64,000 bases of DNA from Muricea muricata (GCA_963855995.1 OY979716.1:88056103-88120102); one strand, 5' to 3'. Shown: positions 52,745 through 64,000, counted from the first letter of the stretch. Numbers and translations are program-made. Notes: generated by a model not told the origin, from the letters alone.

Positions 52745-53416
52745 TTTTTAGAACAAAAACTTGCATAGTGCACTAAAATACTCAAATTTTTATAATTTTT
52801 ATTTAAATTTGGTGTATTATATGCAAGGATTCTGACAGAAGAGTAATTGGAATTTCTATATCTGAAATATTTAGTGAGGTAAACGTTAATTCCTGCATTG
52901 TTTTTATGATAAAGGTTTGTAGGGTCATTTCAACTTGACGACTTAATTGTGTTGGTGTTTACAATTTTCAAAATAAAAAATCTCTAATTCCTGTGGTTCG
53001 ATTTTTGTATTTTTTACGTTAATTTCAAGACAAATGTATAAATTTAAACTCCACCAGAAAAGTCCCAAAAAGTCCCCACTCCGCGATATAGATATTCCGC
53101 TTTGAATCGACCGCGCTCATTCAGACAATTGCTAAACATGCGCTTTAATGTTATGACTGACATGTTAAGAAAGATTATTTTGTTGATTAAAAGTTAAAGT
53201 TAGAAACGTCATTTTATAGTTGTTATGTGAGATGTTAAATTGGTTTTACAGGAATATGAAAGTTTTTTCGTGTTTTATATAGATTTCTATTTTGGGTTGT
53301 GACTTACACTGTTGGTTTTTTGTCATCGGCTGACGCCCAGAGCGGCTTCAAGGTAACAGTACCCAACCCATAATCGCATTAGAGCTAAGTTTTTGTCGTT
53401 TTTCTTATAGTTTAAA
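52745..53416. other. Possible promoter/5' flank of the 53.4-kb gene
   Basis: AT-rich; no motif that I can support as a core promoter. Confidence 0.4.
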
Positions 53417-55990
53417 ATGGCTGATGCTCCAAAAAGGGCCCATGATCCTCCAACAGGTCAAACACCTGGGAAAAAACAACCAAAGCGAAGATCTACTTCT
53501 GAAAAATTCTTGAAAAGATCATTGTTTCTGGATGCAGAGGAAGAGAATGATGTTAGAATAGAGAAGGATCAGAAAGTAAGGAGTGCCATCATTCTTTCCC
53601 AGACTGTAAAATGTATTACATGTAATTTGGATTTTTGAAATTGTTAATTACTCATATAAATTAGGTGCAATATTAATTGATACGGACATTTAAATAATAC
53701 TTGGTTTCCAGAAGAGGGACTATTTTGAAGGGGTACACCAATTTCTAGAGTTGGCTATAATTTGTTGCATTTCAAAATTTCCCTTAAATGTGTTTATACA
53801 AATTTAAAATGTAGAGAAACGTGTTGATGCTTGGAGAGATGAAGAAATGGCTGCATTGGTTGAGTATATAGCCCTTTTTTATTCGTCTGATGAACATCTG
53901 CCTGGCAGCATATGGTCAACTTTTAAGAATGATGAATTTGGGGGGAAATGTGCTGATGCTCTAAATTGCTATAATAGTGACAAGAAGCGAACTGGTAAAT
54001 TGAACCTAAAAATCATGAGAAAATACATTACTGTATGGTGGCATTACAGATACTATATTATACTCTATAGTATGGTAGACATTGTCATACAGCAAAGTTT
54101 ATTCTTTATTTAGCCACATACAGTATGTTCACTTATTATGTATGCTTAATAATTTTTGTATGTAGGTATTGCATGCAGAAGAAGGGTGGGGACAGTGTTC
54201 CCAAAAATTCTCAACAGTTGCTGCTGCTGAAGAAGCGTATGGCATTTGTTATTTTGGTGAAAAGGAGTCAACATGTGTTGGTCAAACTGTTCCATCTAGT
54301 CCTTTTAGTGTAATGTCTGGTGCACCTTCAAGATCTCCACTGCTTGGATTTTCTCCCTTACGTCATGCTGATGTTACCAAACTTCCTGGTTGTATTCTTG
54401 ATGTGATTCCATCTGGCTTTACAAAGTTAACTTCCCGGGCAACGAGAACAACTACTTCAACTCCTATTTCGACAGTGGATGGTAAATGATATTAACCAAG
54501 GAATAGATTTGGATAGTAATTTTCTACCTTCCAATTTTTTAGTTCTTGCTGCCAATGCTATGGCTGTACTTCATGCTAATGGTAAAGACAACCTCATTTA
54601 TCATGCTGCTCCTTGCTTTGGGGAACAACGACAAGGAAACACTGGTCCTCGAATGCTACTAGACAGAGTGCCTTTTGGTCTTATTGCTCATAATCTAAAG
54701 TTTTTTGCATCTGATAAGGTTTCCAATCTACAAGCTCCAGATGACTACAAGTCATGGTGTCAATCAATGTACACACTGTTTGGTAACAAGTGGGCATCAA
54801 TGCACTTGGGTCCAATGTGGTCTTATGAGGTAAGTGAGAACATTTCTGCTACAGCTAATGCTAATCTTGTTTTAGTCTAGATATCAAAAGCGAAGCATTG
54901 CATGAGACATTAGGAAACGATATACCCTTGGTGAGTGCTGAAAACTCCTTGCCAATGTTAGAGACTGTGAAAGATACCAGTGCTGCTAGTGATGTTGTGC
55001 AATCAGGCAGGACCATCAAAGGAGATCCACTTAAAGTACAGTATACAATGTCTTGTTACATGAATGAAATGTGTTTCAGTGCTAAATTATTAATTATCAC
55101 AAATATTATATAATATTATTTACTGAAAATTAAAGACAAATAGAAATGATTCACTTTTGCCTGGTTGTTTATAAATACCAGTAACTCATCTTCACTTCTT
55201 CAAATTAACACTGTTTTCCTTTAAGGCTAAGATAAATGTAGCTGGACCATCTTCTCGGTCAGTCCGAAGAATGAACCAGAACAGCGAGTTCACTAAGGGA
55301 ACTGAAATTCAGGTATTATAACATGCTGTACTCTTTATTATGCTATACTTAAAATGTGGTAGTGTATCTGCAATGTTTTGCATATCAATGTTAGACCTTA
55401 CATGCAATCATATTATATGTTATTAATAATAATTGATATTGATATTTTCAATAGGCATCTGCATTGGAATTTCTTCACCAAACACATCCTAATGGCAGGT
55501 GGTGGTTAAAGGCTGATGGTACTGACATCCAACAGGGACTAAGAAAATCCATGAGAAATGAATGGTCAGGTGATGTAGATTTGGGAGATGGTAAGTTGCA
55601 AGATAAGTATTCAAAGTATGCAGAATACCTTAAATTTGTCCATTGGATAGGTTTGAATAATAGGTCATACCTTGATAACATCAAAGAGGATATTCAGAAA
55701 CAAACTTCAAATTTGTTAACGGAAAAGGAATTTTTAGCAAAAGGTCACACCGATGCCCAAAAGGAATGCAAAGATCTTCAAGAACTTGCTAATGCTCCTG
55801 AAAAGTCATTGTTTGCTAGTGCCTGGAAGGTTGAAGAATACAAGAATATGCTGGAGAATAACCTGGAGAATAACCTATCCCGACACAGACAGAGAAGAAC
55901 ATCATCAGGATTATTGACAGTGGTAACACTGGGTCTATCAACATTGGATCAGCCCTTGCTAATTTGTGCAAAGAATTGCTGGAGTATGTT
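53417..55990 (+). CDS. Multi-exon unknown gene with SANT-like exon and WW-K-x-DGTD..DVDLGDG module
   Basis: Exon 1 53417-53575 (MADAPKRAHDPPTGQ, basic) with GTAAGG donor; exon 2 from ~53817 to ~53994 (KRVDAWRDEEMAALVEYIALFYSSDEHLPG..DALNCYNSDKKRTG) looks like a Myb/SANT-type helix bundle; exon 54165-54230 continues IACRRRVGTVFPKIL. Later exons: 54480-54828 (MVNDINQGIDLDSNFLPSNFLVLAANAMAVLH.., GTAAGT donor), 54886-55036, 55226-55312 (AKINVAGPSSRSVRRMNQ), 55456-55914 (ALEFLHQTHPNGRWWLKADGTDIQQGLRKSMRNEWSGDVDLGDGKL, then a coiled-coil-like helix to SRHRQRR). The last module resembles unnamed multicopy cnidarian proteins. Whether exons 3-4 connect is unclear (a stop follows NSCC), so the gene may be a decayed transposon gene. 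Confidence 0.5.
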
Positions 55991-56000
55991 AAAGGTATAA

Positions 56001-56489
56001 AATAATGTCAGCATAATTATTAGCTATTTCAGTTACTTTCAAAAACTCATTTTGTAATTTATGAGTAAAAACAAAGAAAATCATAGCAGTGAAGGAATCT
56101 TTATATGTGATACAACACACATAGATTTCCACAAAACGTTTGCCTTGTAAAATAGATCGTTTTTGAAGCTATTCAAAACGCTTGCAATTTGTGCATTATT
56201 AGATATAAAACTCTTGGCTGCGTCTTGTGTTTTCTATCTGATAAGCACTCACGCTTGTGTTTTAAAGTGCCACTGCAACGAAATTTGTTTTCGAGATATT
56301 TAGGTTTTTAAAGTATAAGCCATTCTGTTTTCAATCGGGATTATCCGGTCGGTTTGGGATTTTTCCTATTTTTCGGCATTCTACCCTTCAAAAATACGGC
56401 AAAATAGGGTGGGGAAATCTTCTAAACCGCTGTTAAAAACTTGATGGAAGGTACAAACTTTTAAAGTTTAATTAACTGCACACGTTAAA
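56001..56489. other. No recognisable gene
   Basis: Nothing beyond AT-rich sequence. Confidence 0.45.
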
Positions 56490-56660
56490 TTAACGCAAAA
56501 CACAATCTGCACTTGAGCACTGCGTTAAATTCACGCAAACACAATCTGGACTTAAACGCAAACACAATCTGGAGTCAAACACTGCGTTTAAATTCACGCA
56601 AACACAATCTGGACTTAAGCAATGCGCTATATTCACGCGAACACAATCTGGACACAGCAA
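56490..56660 (+). repeat. Minisatellite, ~40-bp unit containing CACGCAAACACAATCTGGAC
   Basis: Four to five imperfect units of ACTGCGTTAAATTCACGCAA + ACACAATCTGGACTTAAGC. One unit is shortened to ~22 bp. Confidence 0.9.
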
Positions 56661-58528
56661 TTAAAAACAATTAAAACTTGGTTAATGCAATTTATAATTT
56701 AGACTTTGGAATTCCAAACGCTGGAAATATTTGATTTTTATGTATTGTTTGTATATGTTAAAAAACGGTAGCATTCAAAAGTTAAAAGCGTGGTGTCAGT
56801 TGTACGAAAGATGAATAGTGCTACGCACCGGGTATTGGCTTTTTTCAAACTTTCTAAACATGCCCAGTAACTGGTAGGACTTGTATTACTAAGGTTCACC
56901 ATTTTCGAGATAAAGTCATTTTCTATCTTTTGTGCGTTCACTATCCCTTATACATCTCATTTCTTTTTCTGATGCGTTTCTGTGGCAGTTTAGAAAACAA
57001 TACCCAGTGGATAGTGTTTACAACTGGCCCTCGTAATTACAACTGCAAAAAAATTTTTGTAAAGCACTCAAAAATTCAATTACTTGTTACTTGATACACC
57101 CTAATATTATTATAGAGGATATTAAGCATGAGACTATTATTTCACAAGACTAAGCGCAAAACTGACAAGTTAATTGTTCAATTTTAAACCTAAATTATGT
57201 AATTACAAGCATATAAATAGATTTGGAAACAAGTCCTTACATAACGCACAGTTATAGAAATAAAACGGCGATAGACTTAATTCCTGGGCTATCGCACAAG
57301 TCACAGTTGTCTGTCGTCTCATGTTGCACATTAAAATCATAAATAGAACTGGTGTTAGAAATAATAAATGTGAAGTTTGCTACACTGTCTAAGTTAAGTA
57401 TTGTATTGCTTTCGGCGTTTTTATATTGATTTTCAGGGTTTACATTTTATACTTTGCTTTGCTATAACATAGCCTCGGATTTGGGTTTCCTTGTTGGCAA
57501 CATGTAATTAACGAATTATGTTGTTCTTGATGTCTAGACGTGGCGAAGGCCTTATACATGGCTCTTCATATTATTTACCACTAAGTTATATCAAGACAAC
57601 AAAATTATCACAATCCTGCGCAATTACGTTACGCTAAAACTGCGCAATCACAAACAAACATATTCATTCACAAATCTGCATACTATTATCTGGTATAGGT
57701 CTTAGTACGGCCCAATTTGTTTTATTGATATTAATATATAGAAAATTCAATATTTTTCATACCTTGCATTTCCCAGTAACAACGGCGTTTTGGCAGTTTT
57801 GGGCAACAATCTTTTCAATATTGCAACAGCTTGATTCCAGCACCATAAACAAATTGAAGTTTTCTTTGCGGAGCACATATTATATAAATATTGGTCATAT
57901 GTTACTTTTTGTGTGTAGTCATTGTACAACTTTCATCATCTTTTATAATCTGGATATTTCCTAGTTAACCAGTAAGGATAGTTTGTAGTAATTCATTTTG
58001 ATATTCGATACTGCGAAACTCATAATAATTGTTTCCTGTTTATTGTCAGTGCGGACTGGAATAGACTTCTTGTTGACGTATCATTAGGTCGAAATGCCCC
58101 TCTTCTAAGGATAATATTCGCCACAAAATCAAGTTTGGGAAAATAATAAAGACAAACACTCAGACTGTTTGATATATGACTACATACATGTAAGTGCAGA
58201 CTACAGACCTTCAATATAATCATTTTCTGAGCGTCAATGTCTTGCAGTGTCATACATCCTGTCCACATATTAAATAAATGTGTTAATTCAAATGTTCCGT
58301 TTTTGTCCGTTGAAACTACAATGAACTTTCCCGATGTTATGTGTCACATTATACACCCATGCTCGTCAATGCGACTCGCGTACAATACAGCTAGTAGAAA
58401 AGGCCTGAATGTGCGTTATGGTTCTGAAATAGAATTGAAACACTGCGCATCCTCAAAGACAAGCGTTACATTGTAACGAAAATATTTTGTGCACTTAAAT
58501 TGGATGAGACTCGCTACCAATCACAGTT
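56661..58528. other. No recognisable gene
   Basis: Several short frames without motifs on both strands; no repeats seen. Confidence 0.45.
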
Positions 58529-58599
58529 GACTCGATAGCTCAATTGGTGGAGCGTCGGTCTAGAAACCCAAAGATGCGAGTTCGAATCCCGCTCGAGAC
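58529..58599 (+). tRNA. tRNA-like sequence, probable pseudogene or SINE head
   Basis: 71 nt folding as acceptor GACTCGA/TCGAGAC (6 of 7 pairs, one A-A), D arm GCTC..GAGC, T arm GCGAG/CCCGC (one A-C) around TTCGAAT. A box TAGCTCAATTGG and B box GTTCGAATCCC are good Pol III promoter elements. The anticodon arm is poor (TCGGT/CCCAA, two mismatches); the loop CTAGAAA would give anticodon AGA (Ser), but the long Ser variable arm is absent. A run AAAAAATTTTT follows, where TTTTT could terminate Pol III. Confidence 0.6.
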
Positions 58600-60105
58600 A
58601 AAAAATTTTTCGTTGGTTCTCTGCAGTGTCAGATTAATATGAATCTAGTTTTTTTTATAAAGTAGAACTGGCGAAGTTTTGTTTTAGAAATGGGTCCGTT
58701 TCAACGACGGCGTTATCGACTGCGCATGTTAAATATTTTAAAAAATGCCCTAAAACATTCCATTTACAATTAATTATTTGGGCTCAAAGTTAATTGAATG
58801 TTCAATCTTTTATCCTATGTCCTATTTTTACGACCAATGTTTTTTTGACAATGTTCTATAACAATTGCTTGGGTTGATGGTAGCACAATAAAATTTGCGT
58901 CGTACTGGCGTCATACTGTAACATGCACAAAACAAGGCGAAGTGTATTAAGTCGTAACGAGTGTAACGAACAAATATTGGTAATTGGCAATTTTTTTCCA
59001 AATTAATACTGGCGTATTGCTGATTAGGTTTTCAGCAAATCTATATCCCATATAAAATCTCGTTTTCAAGAGCAAATAAATTCGTAACATGAATTGTCAA
59101 TACTGTAATATAAATCGAAACAATTTTCTTGAATAAGCACTCAATTTTAGTTAGGGTTGTAAATATATTATACACCACAACGTTGTAACATATTTCTTAA
59201 AAAATGTACCCTAAGTAAGCCACGTTTTCATCTTAACTGCAGACCTAATCACATACTAGATATGGTAGAAAACTTGAAAAAAAATTAAAATCGTTCTAAA
59301 CTCCCGAAGCGGTGCTGGTGGTGATAATTCGGATGGTTGTGGTGATGATGATGACGGTAGTGGTGGGGTATCGTATTGGTAAAATTTGTTCCCTTAAGCC
59401 TATGACAATCACATCCATTAGTCTTCCATTTCCGCCTCAACGCATGAACAGCACAATTTGTGAGATTCTTAATAATGTGAACAAGTTGTTTCAAGCAATA
59501 AACGGATCCTAAATTGCGCAAAATGTAACAAAATAGCGTATTTTTTTATTATGGTTTTTTGCATATACGTAAAATGTATAACCAGAACGTGTATAAACAT
59601 TTAAATATTCCTGTTTGGAAAGGGAACGTGAATAAAAAAGGAGCAAGTTGTTCCTATGTATATAATGTTGTTCCGGTTGATTATGTTCCGAATTTCGGAA
59701 CCGTTTGTGAACGAAAGCCAATTAGGAACAGCCAGTCTGTTCTGGTTCATGGTCAAGTAATGAGGAAAAAACTTTCCTCTTGAAAGGAACGCGTCAGCAA
59801 TTGTTTCCTCTTAGCCTTTGTTCCTTTTACGTTCATTGAAGAGGAACGATGTCTTAGTGACATTATGTTCTTCTTGTACGCATATAAATAGCCTGATTAT
59901 AACATTAGCAGACCACGCAAACACAGCAATAAACATAAATATAATTCCATAGATTGCTCATTCGTTTGTGTAAATATGCAGAAATAAAATAAAGCATTGC
60001 AATGCCCATATCGTTAAATGCAAGATTATAGCTGTGGGCTTGTATTTCATTGTAAAAAGAGCTAAAAAAAGCAAAATAAACGCACTTCGCATGGCAAATG
60101 TTTTA
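58600..60105. other. Non-coding; cluster of GTTCC/GGAAC words
   Basis: No gene. At 59290-59360 a (GGTGATGAT)-like low-complexity run. Between 59650 and 59860 GTTCC or GGAAC occurs about ten times, including GTTCCGAATTTCGGAAC at 59684-59700, just upstream of the tyrosine-recombinase gene. Confidence 0.5.
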
Positions 60106-60154
60106 GGTGTTTGCGTACAAAAACAAAGTCGCCCGGCATTTTCTCGCTTTTCAT

Positions 60155-61832
60155 ATGTTTGCAATTAAGACGACTAGAATAGATTGGAAGTCAGTAGACG
60201 GTGCTCTTCCTAAACCGAGACGACTACATCTAATAGAAAACAGGGATGGGCTAATTCGATGTCCAATTGCTGGCTGTGATCACCTTGGATTTTCGAGTCG
60301 AAGAGGATGTCGTAAGCATGTAAAGGCAAAACATTCCTGGTATCACTATTTTGAAGAGAAGCCCAAACTACCTGAAGATAACTCGCTGTTGACTTTCGCC
60401 CAATATGCCTTCAAGGGAAAAGGATCCAAAATACCGAACTGCTCGAAGGATAATGATTTCGCACGTTCCTTCTCGCAGTGGCTGCAAAGCAGCTGTGGCA
60501 GGGGAATATCTCACAAGCAATCGGATATTTCTGTGACGAGAGCGTTGAAGTTAATCAAATTTTGTTGCGATGAGAGTGGCGAGGCGGAAGAAGACCTGAT
60601 TTCGTTTCCAAATATGATTGACTACATGTTGGGATCTCCGCAGCATTTGACAAATTTTGTTGACAGTCTAGACAAAATATGGGGTATTGGCCAGTCGGGG
60701 CATATGGCGTACGTAGCTAGCATATCAGATTTACTTGACTTTCGCAAATTTTGTTCACCACCAGCGTCTGTGCTTCAAAACTTTGCTGTCACCGAGGTCT
60801 ACTTGAGAAGAGCGCGAAAGTGTTTGGCGAAAGATATGAGATTAAACTGGACAACCGATTTGGATATAGAGACGCTCGAATCTCGTAGAAGTTGGGCCAC
60901 CCTATTTGAAGTACAATCCGTCATCCCATATCACATTTGAACATTATATATCCGTTCTGGAAATGTGTACGATAAATTCAAGTTGTGTGAAGCCTGGAGA
61001 CCTCACATTTGCCACGAGATTCATCGTAGAGTACTTGTTTCTTAAAGTGAAAGGCTGTCGACCCATGACCTACCAACACCTCACCCTACGTATGTTCGAA
61101 AGTGCGAAGAGAAATGAGGGAATAGTAGACCAGAAAATTTTCAAGACGGCCAAAACATACAGTTTTGATAGCGTCAACTTTGCAGAAGATAGCTTAGAAT
61201 TTTTGGAACAGTACATCAAATATGTGAGACCCCTTCTAAATCCATCCTGGGAGTACGTCTTAGTGAATCGAAATGGAAAACAATTTCAGGAACTTACTGA
61301 ACTTTTCAGCGTCCTGGTTTTCCAAGGGATTGGAAAGTACATCCACCCGACAAGATACAGACAGATAATTGAAACCCAAAGTTGCAATGTACTTCCTCCA
61401 AAGGAACAAAAGTGGATGTCAGAAGATCAAAAACACAGCTCGAACGTCGCCCGTTTTCACTATCAAAAGAAACGGTCACGCGAGGTAGCCGAAAGAGGAT
61501 GTTTGTGTATGAGCAAGTTGCTAGCAGCGGAAAATGGGAATGTTCCCGACGAGGTGGACAAAACTGTGGAGAATGAAGACAGTCGAACAACTTGTGCATT
61601 GAATTCAGCGTTGCAAACAAATGACTTGCCTCAAAAACATTGCACAGAGAAATTATTTTGGCGGCTTTCCGGTATACGATTCACAGCAGAGGAAGACGAG
61701 TTTATTAAAGTTGGCATTACAAAATTTGGGCTGCGTTGGTCAACAATATTACATCACCCTGGTTTTACTTTCAATGCATGTCGTGTTCCAAATACTTTGC
61801 GCAAAAGAGCAGAGGCGTTAAAACTTGTGTAA
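60155..61832 (+). pseudogene. Crypton-like tyrosine recombinase with C2H2 and SANT domains (one frameshift)
   Basis: First frame from ATG 60155 (an upstream TTTTAG/GTG acceptor at 60106 may add an exon): a C2H2-type finger CPIAGCDHLGFSSRRGCRKHVKAKH, then the core-binding helices. A one-base shift in the TTTG at about 60908 moves on to the second frame: KGCRPMTYQHLTLRMF (first catalytic Arg), YIHPTRYRQIIET (H-x-x-R box) and HSSNVARFHYQKKR (nucleophile Tyr), then a C-terminal SANT-like RFTAEEDEFIKVGITKFGLRW..NTLRKRAE. R, HxxR and Y are the signature of tyrosine recombinases; with no RT this fits Crypton-type elements. Cryptons integrate through circular intermediates without TIRs, and none are visible. 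Apart from the single base the copy looks intact, so it may be young or the shift may be a sequencing error. Confidence 0.72.
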
Positions 61833-61917
61833 TTATATATGACTTGTAAATCGTATTGCATGAATTGAGAGGCGAACAGGGCTACAATTAAAATAAATGG
61901 TGTAAAAAAAACAAGTA

Positions 61918-62361
61918 CCAGGTACCTACCACCTGGTTACCATAGGCAGTAGCCAGATGGTAGCCAGGTATTTGAAAACTTATGTTTTTTTATACAAATT
62001 CATGTCTTGAAACTTAGTCTAACTTCAAAACAGCTGGCTACCTGGCTACCAATACAAATCTTTAGTAAAACACCTGGCTACCATTGTCAGTAGCCAGGTA
62101 TTTGAAAACTTATGTTCTTTTATACAAATCATGTCTTAAAACTTAGTCTAACTCCAAAACAGCTGGCTACCTGGCTACCAATACAAATCTTTAGTGAAAC
62201 ACCTGACTACCACCTGGCTACTGCCTATGGTAGGCCAGGTGGTAGCCAGGTGTTTTACTAGAGATTTGCATTGGTAGCCAGGTAGCCAGCTGTTTGGGAT
62301 TAGACTAAGCTTTTAAGACACGATTTGTATAAAAGAACATAAGTTTTCAAATACCTGGCTG
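61918..62361. repeat. GGTAGCCAGG repeat units and 270-bp foldback
   Basis: A first direct unit (about 61960-62091) is followed by an imperfect inverted repeat 62092-62361 whose two ~130-bp arms share AGCCAGGTATTTGAAAACTT, ATGTTCTTTTATACAAAT, AACAGCTGGCTACCTGGCTA and CCACCTGGC. The centre lies near 62226. The same unit recurs at 63785-63950. Confidence 0.92.
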
Positions 62362-63039
62362 CAGTTAACAAATAAACCAAAGAAATACACGAGATAAAAG
62401 AGAAATGGTAGAACTTGACCAGCTTCGCGAAGAAAACGTTTGCCAATGTTAATAGGCAGATGTGGAAAACTGGAGGATGACTTCCAACTAAAGAGCCCGC
62501 AGCGGTGCAAGAGAGAATAATAAAAATATTTTGACGGCTTTGAGACAGGGTAAGTAGGATGCATTTTTTGTACAAGTTTGGATAAGACTGCGCAACTGAC
62601 TGCACACTAGTTACCACAGCACTCGCTCGTTCTAATATAAAATTCATAATTTACAAAACAATGACCACAATGTTTTTTATATTCTCGATCTCGTTCAGAA
62701 ATGGCTATTTCATGAACTAATTCCTTCTTCTGTTGAATGCCTGATATACATCTCTGACGGTTCGAGACACTGCATTTGTCTACACCGAAACTGTCTCCTA
62801 CAACTTGTAGAAAACTGTCTGATGCAAAGGATCTCAAAAGCAATGAGGACTTGCTGTTCCGGCTCAAGTGCATGGCCTTGCTGGGTATCGCAAACTAAAT
62901 CCTCATGAAGCACATTTGTGAGGTAATTATTGCATTTCTACCAAACCTATATCTTGGCTCGTTGGCGATGTCATCTTTCACGGCGAGGATGATTTACTCG
63001 AAATAGATTGAGAGCGAGACCCGCCAAAGCTGTTTTATT
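62362..63039. other. No recognisable gene
   Basis: Short minus-strand frames at 62300-62913 have no motif that I can support. Confidence 0.45.
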
Positions 63040-63217
63040 TGCGAAGTTGATGTGTTAACCAAGGGTTAAATAAGTCAACCTACCTAGGGAGGAGGGTTAA
63101 ATTTAACCCTTGCTTTAAACGAGGGGTTAATGACAACCTAGCTTTGAACAACGAAAAGTAACCTAGGGTTAAAATTTCACAACAGGTTAGGTAAATTTAA
63201 CCCTGGATTAGCGTTAA

Positions 63218-63632
63218 CCGGTGTCACAGTGATATGGGTACCCTCGTATTTTGTGTATCCCCATACTGTTTTGCTATATTAAAACTATTCTCACTCACTG
63301 GGACTGTATCTACTTCACCAAAGTTAGCTAAAGCGTGAGCCTGAAGGGTGAGTAATGGTTGTTGATACAGTCCCAGTTGTTACATTGTTCTCAGTTTAAT
63401 ATTATGTTTCAGTTAATTATGTGTAAAAATTAAGGTAAAATTAGAAAACACATGTTTTGGTAGCCAACATGGTGGATGAATAAAAACTGTATCTCCTTGT
63501 AAAATCAATTATTAGAGGACTTGACACCAGTGAGTGAGAAATGTGACAACCGAACAATGACTCAATATTGATAGTTATTATATATATGGGGATACACAAA
63601 ACACAGGGGTAACCATATCACTGTTACACCGG
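63218..63632. mobile_element. 415-bp MITE with ~46-bp inverted repeats (CCGGTGTNACAGTGATATGG)
   Basis: Left end CCGGTGTCACAGTGATATGG..TTTTGTGTATCCCCATA and right end TATGGGGATACACAAAA..CCATATCACTGTTACACCGG are reverse complements with about five differences. A second inner pair (CACTCACTGG / CCAGTGAGTG) forms a further stem. No ORF. Confidence 0.88.
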
Positions 63633-63784
63633 CTTTTGAACAACCGGCCTCCGGCTACCAGTTGTTCAAAGCTGGGTTAGCACTAAACCTGGGTTAAAAT
63701 TTAACTAAAATTTTAATTTTAATTTTACGTTAAACCAGGATTAAGCCAACCAGCTTTTGAACAACTGGACCCTGGATATTGTCT

Positions 63785-63950
63785 ATGGTAACCAGGTATT
63801 TGGAAACTTATGTTCTTTTATACAAATGATGGCTTGAAACTTAGTCTAACTCCAAAACAGCTGGCTACCTGGCTACCAATACAAATCTCTAGTAAAACAC
63901 CTGGCTACCCCCTGGCTACTGCCCATGGTAGCCAGGTGGTAGCCAGCTGT
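63785..63950. repeat. Another copy of the GGTAGCCAGG unit
   Basis: Matches 62092-62250 from AACCAGGTATTTGGAAACTT through AACAGCTGGCTACCTGGCTA to GGTAGCCAGGTGGTAGCCAG. Here the inverted arm is reduced to the short terminal hairpin. Confidence 0.9.
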
Positions 63951-64000
63951 TAAAAAATCTCTTTTAACTTTATGCAAGTTACCTTTTGAAAGTTAGTAAC

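Noticed and set aside
58529-58599. Functional tRNA-Ser(AGA)
   Set aside because: Anticodon stem has two mismatches and the long class II variable arm of tRNA-Ser is missing.
62300-62913. Overlapping minus-strand frames as genes
   Set aside because: Begin or end inside the GGTAGCCAGG repeat and show no domain features.

Overview
This is a eukaryotic, AT-rich, intron-containing and extremely transposon-dense window. Spliced exons with GT/AG borders, Penelope-like elements, Mutator-like and hAT transposases, short microsatellites and the kinds of orphan multicopy protein families seen all point to an early-branching animal, most likely a cnidarian; a sponge or another marine invertebrate cannot be excluded. 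I see no clear single-copy housekeeping gene. Almost everything recognisable is a mobile element, often nested in another one.

Layout. 1-9.6 kb: a Penelope-like retroelement (PLE) array, with a truncated inverted copy, a truncated direct copy, then two nearly identical full 922-codon copies in tandem (period 2967 bp), bounded on both sides by TA-rich microsatellites. 9.6-11 kb: a 144-bp palindrome, compound microsatellites and unrecognised sequence. 11.0-12.2 kb: two halves of one PIN-like-domain gene family facing away from each other. 13.2-14.85 kb: a dead APE/RT LINE. 15.0-15.7 kb: an inverted-repeat element and a Tc1-like transposase remnant. 15.9-18.3 kb: a dead DDE-type transposase family on the minus strand with a 224-bp MITE inside it. 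18.6-20.7 kb: a largely intact Mutator-like transposase (minus). 21.1-23.2 kb: an RPA/OB-fold-like ORF between dispersed repeats.

24.4-32.4 kb: one long plus-strand degraded element whose reading frame runs from an Ulp1/C48-type protease through C2H2 fingers to a MULE transposase and a SWIM finger. It is split by a 4349-bp Ty3/gypsy element (minus) with LTRs, PPT, tRNA-Leu PBS and a 4-bp target duplication. 32.5-39.2 kb: a plus-strand gene set ending in a PHD finger, a minus-strand RecQ-type helicase gene with a C2H2 first exon, and between them a 1831-bp transposon with 42-bp perfect inverted repeats and a TTA duplication that itself encodes a helix/PHD protein. 40.4-42.2 kb: a giant foldback with arms of about 750 bp. 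43.4-48.3 kb: a second, different PLE (minus), split by a 2815-bp hAT element with an exact 8-bp duplication. 48.6-51.5 kb: an element with inverted repeats of about 250-295 bp. 52.3-52.6 kb: hAT dimerisation-domain fragment. 53.4-56 kb: a multi-exon unknown gene. 58.5 kb: a tRNA-like sequence. 60.1-61.8 kb: a Crypton-like tyrosine recombinase with C2H2 and SANT domains. 61.9-64 kb: foldback and TIR repeats.

The most notable signals are the 29-nt CTGANGAN-hairpin-GAAA module at the 3' end of both unrelated PLE families (ribozyme-like, unproven), the Ulp1+MULE protein, the TTA transposon carrying a PHD gene next to a RecQ helicase, and the precisely datable nesting of elements. All protein assignments are by eye from motifs; no search was run.
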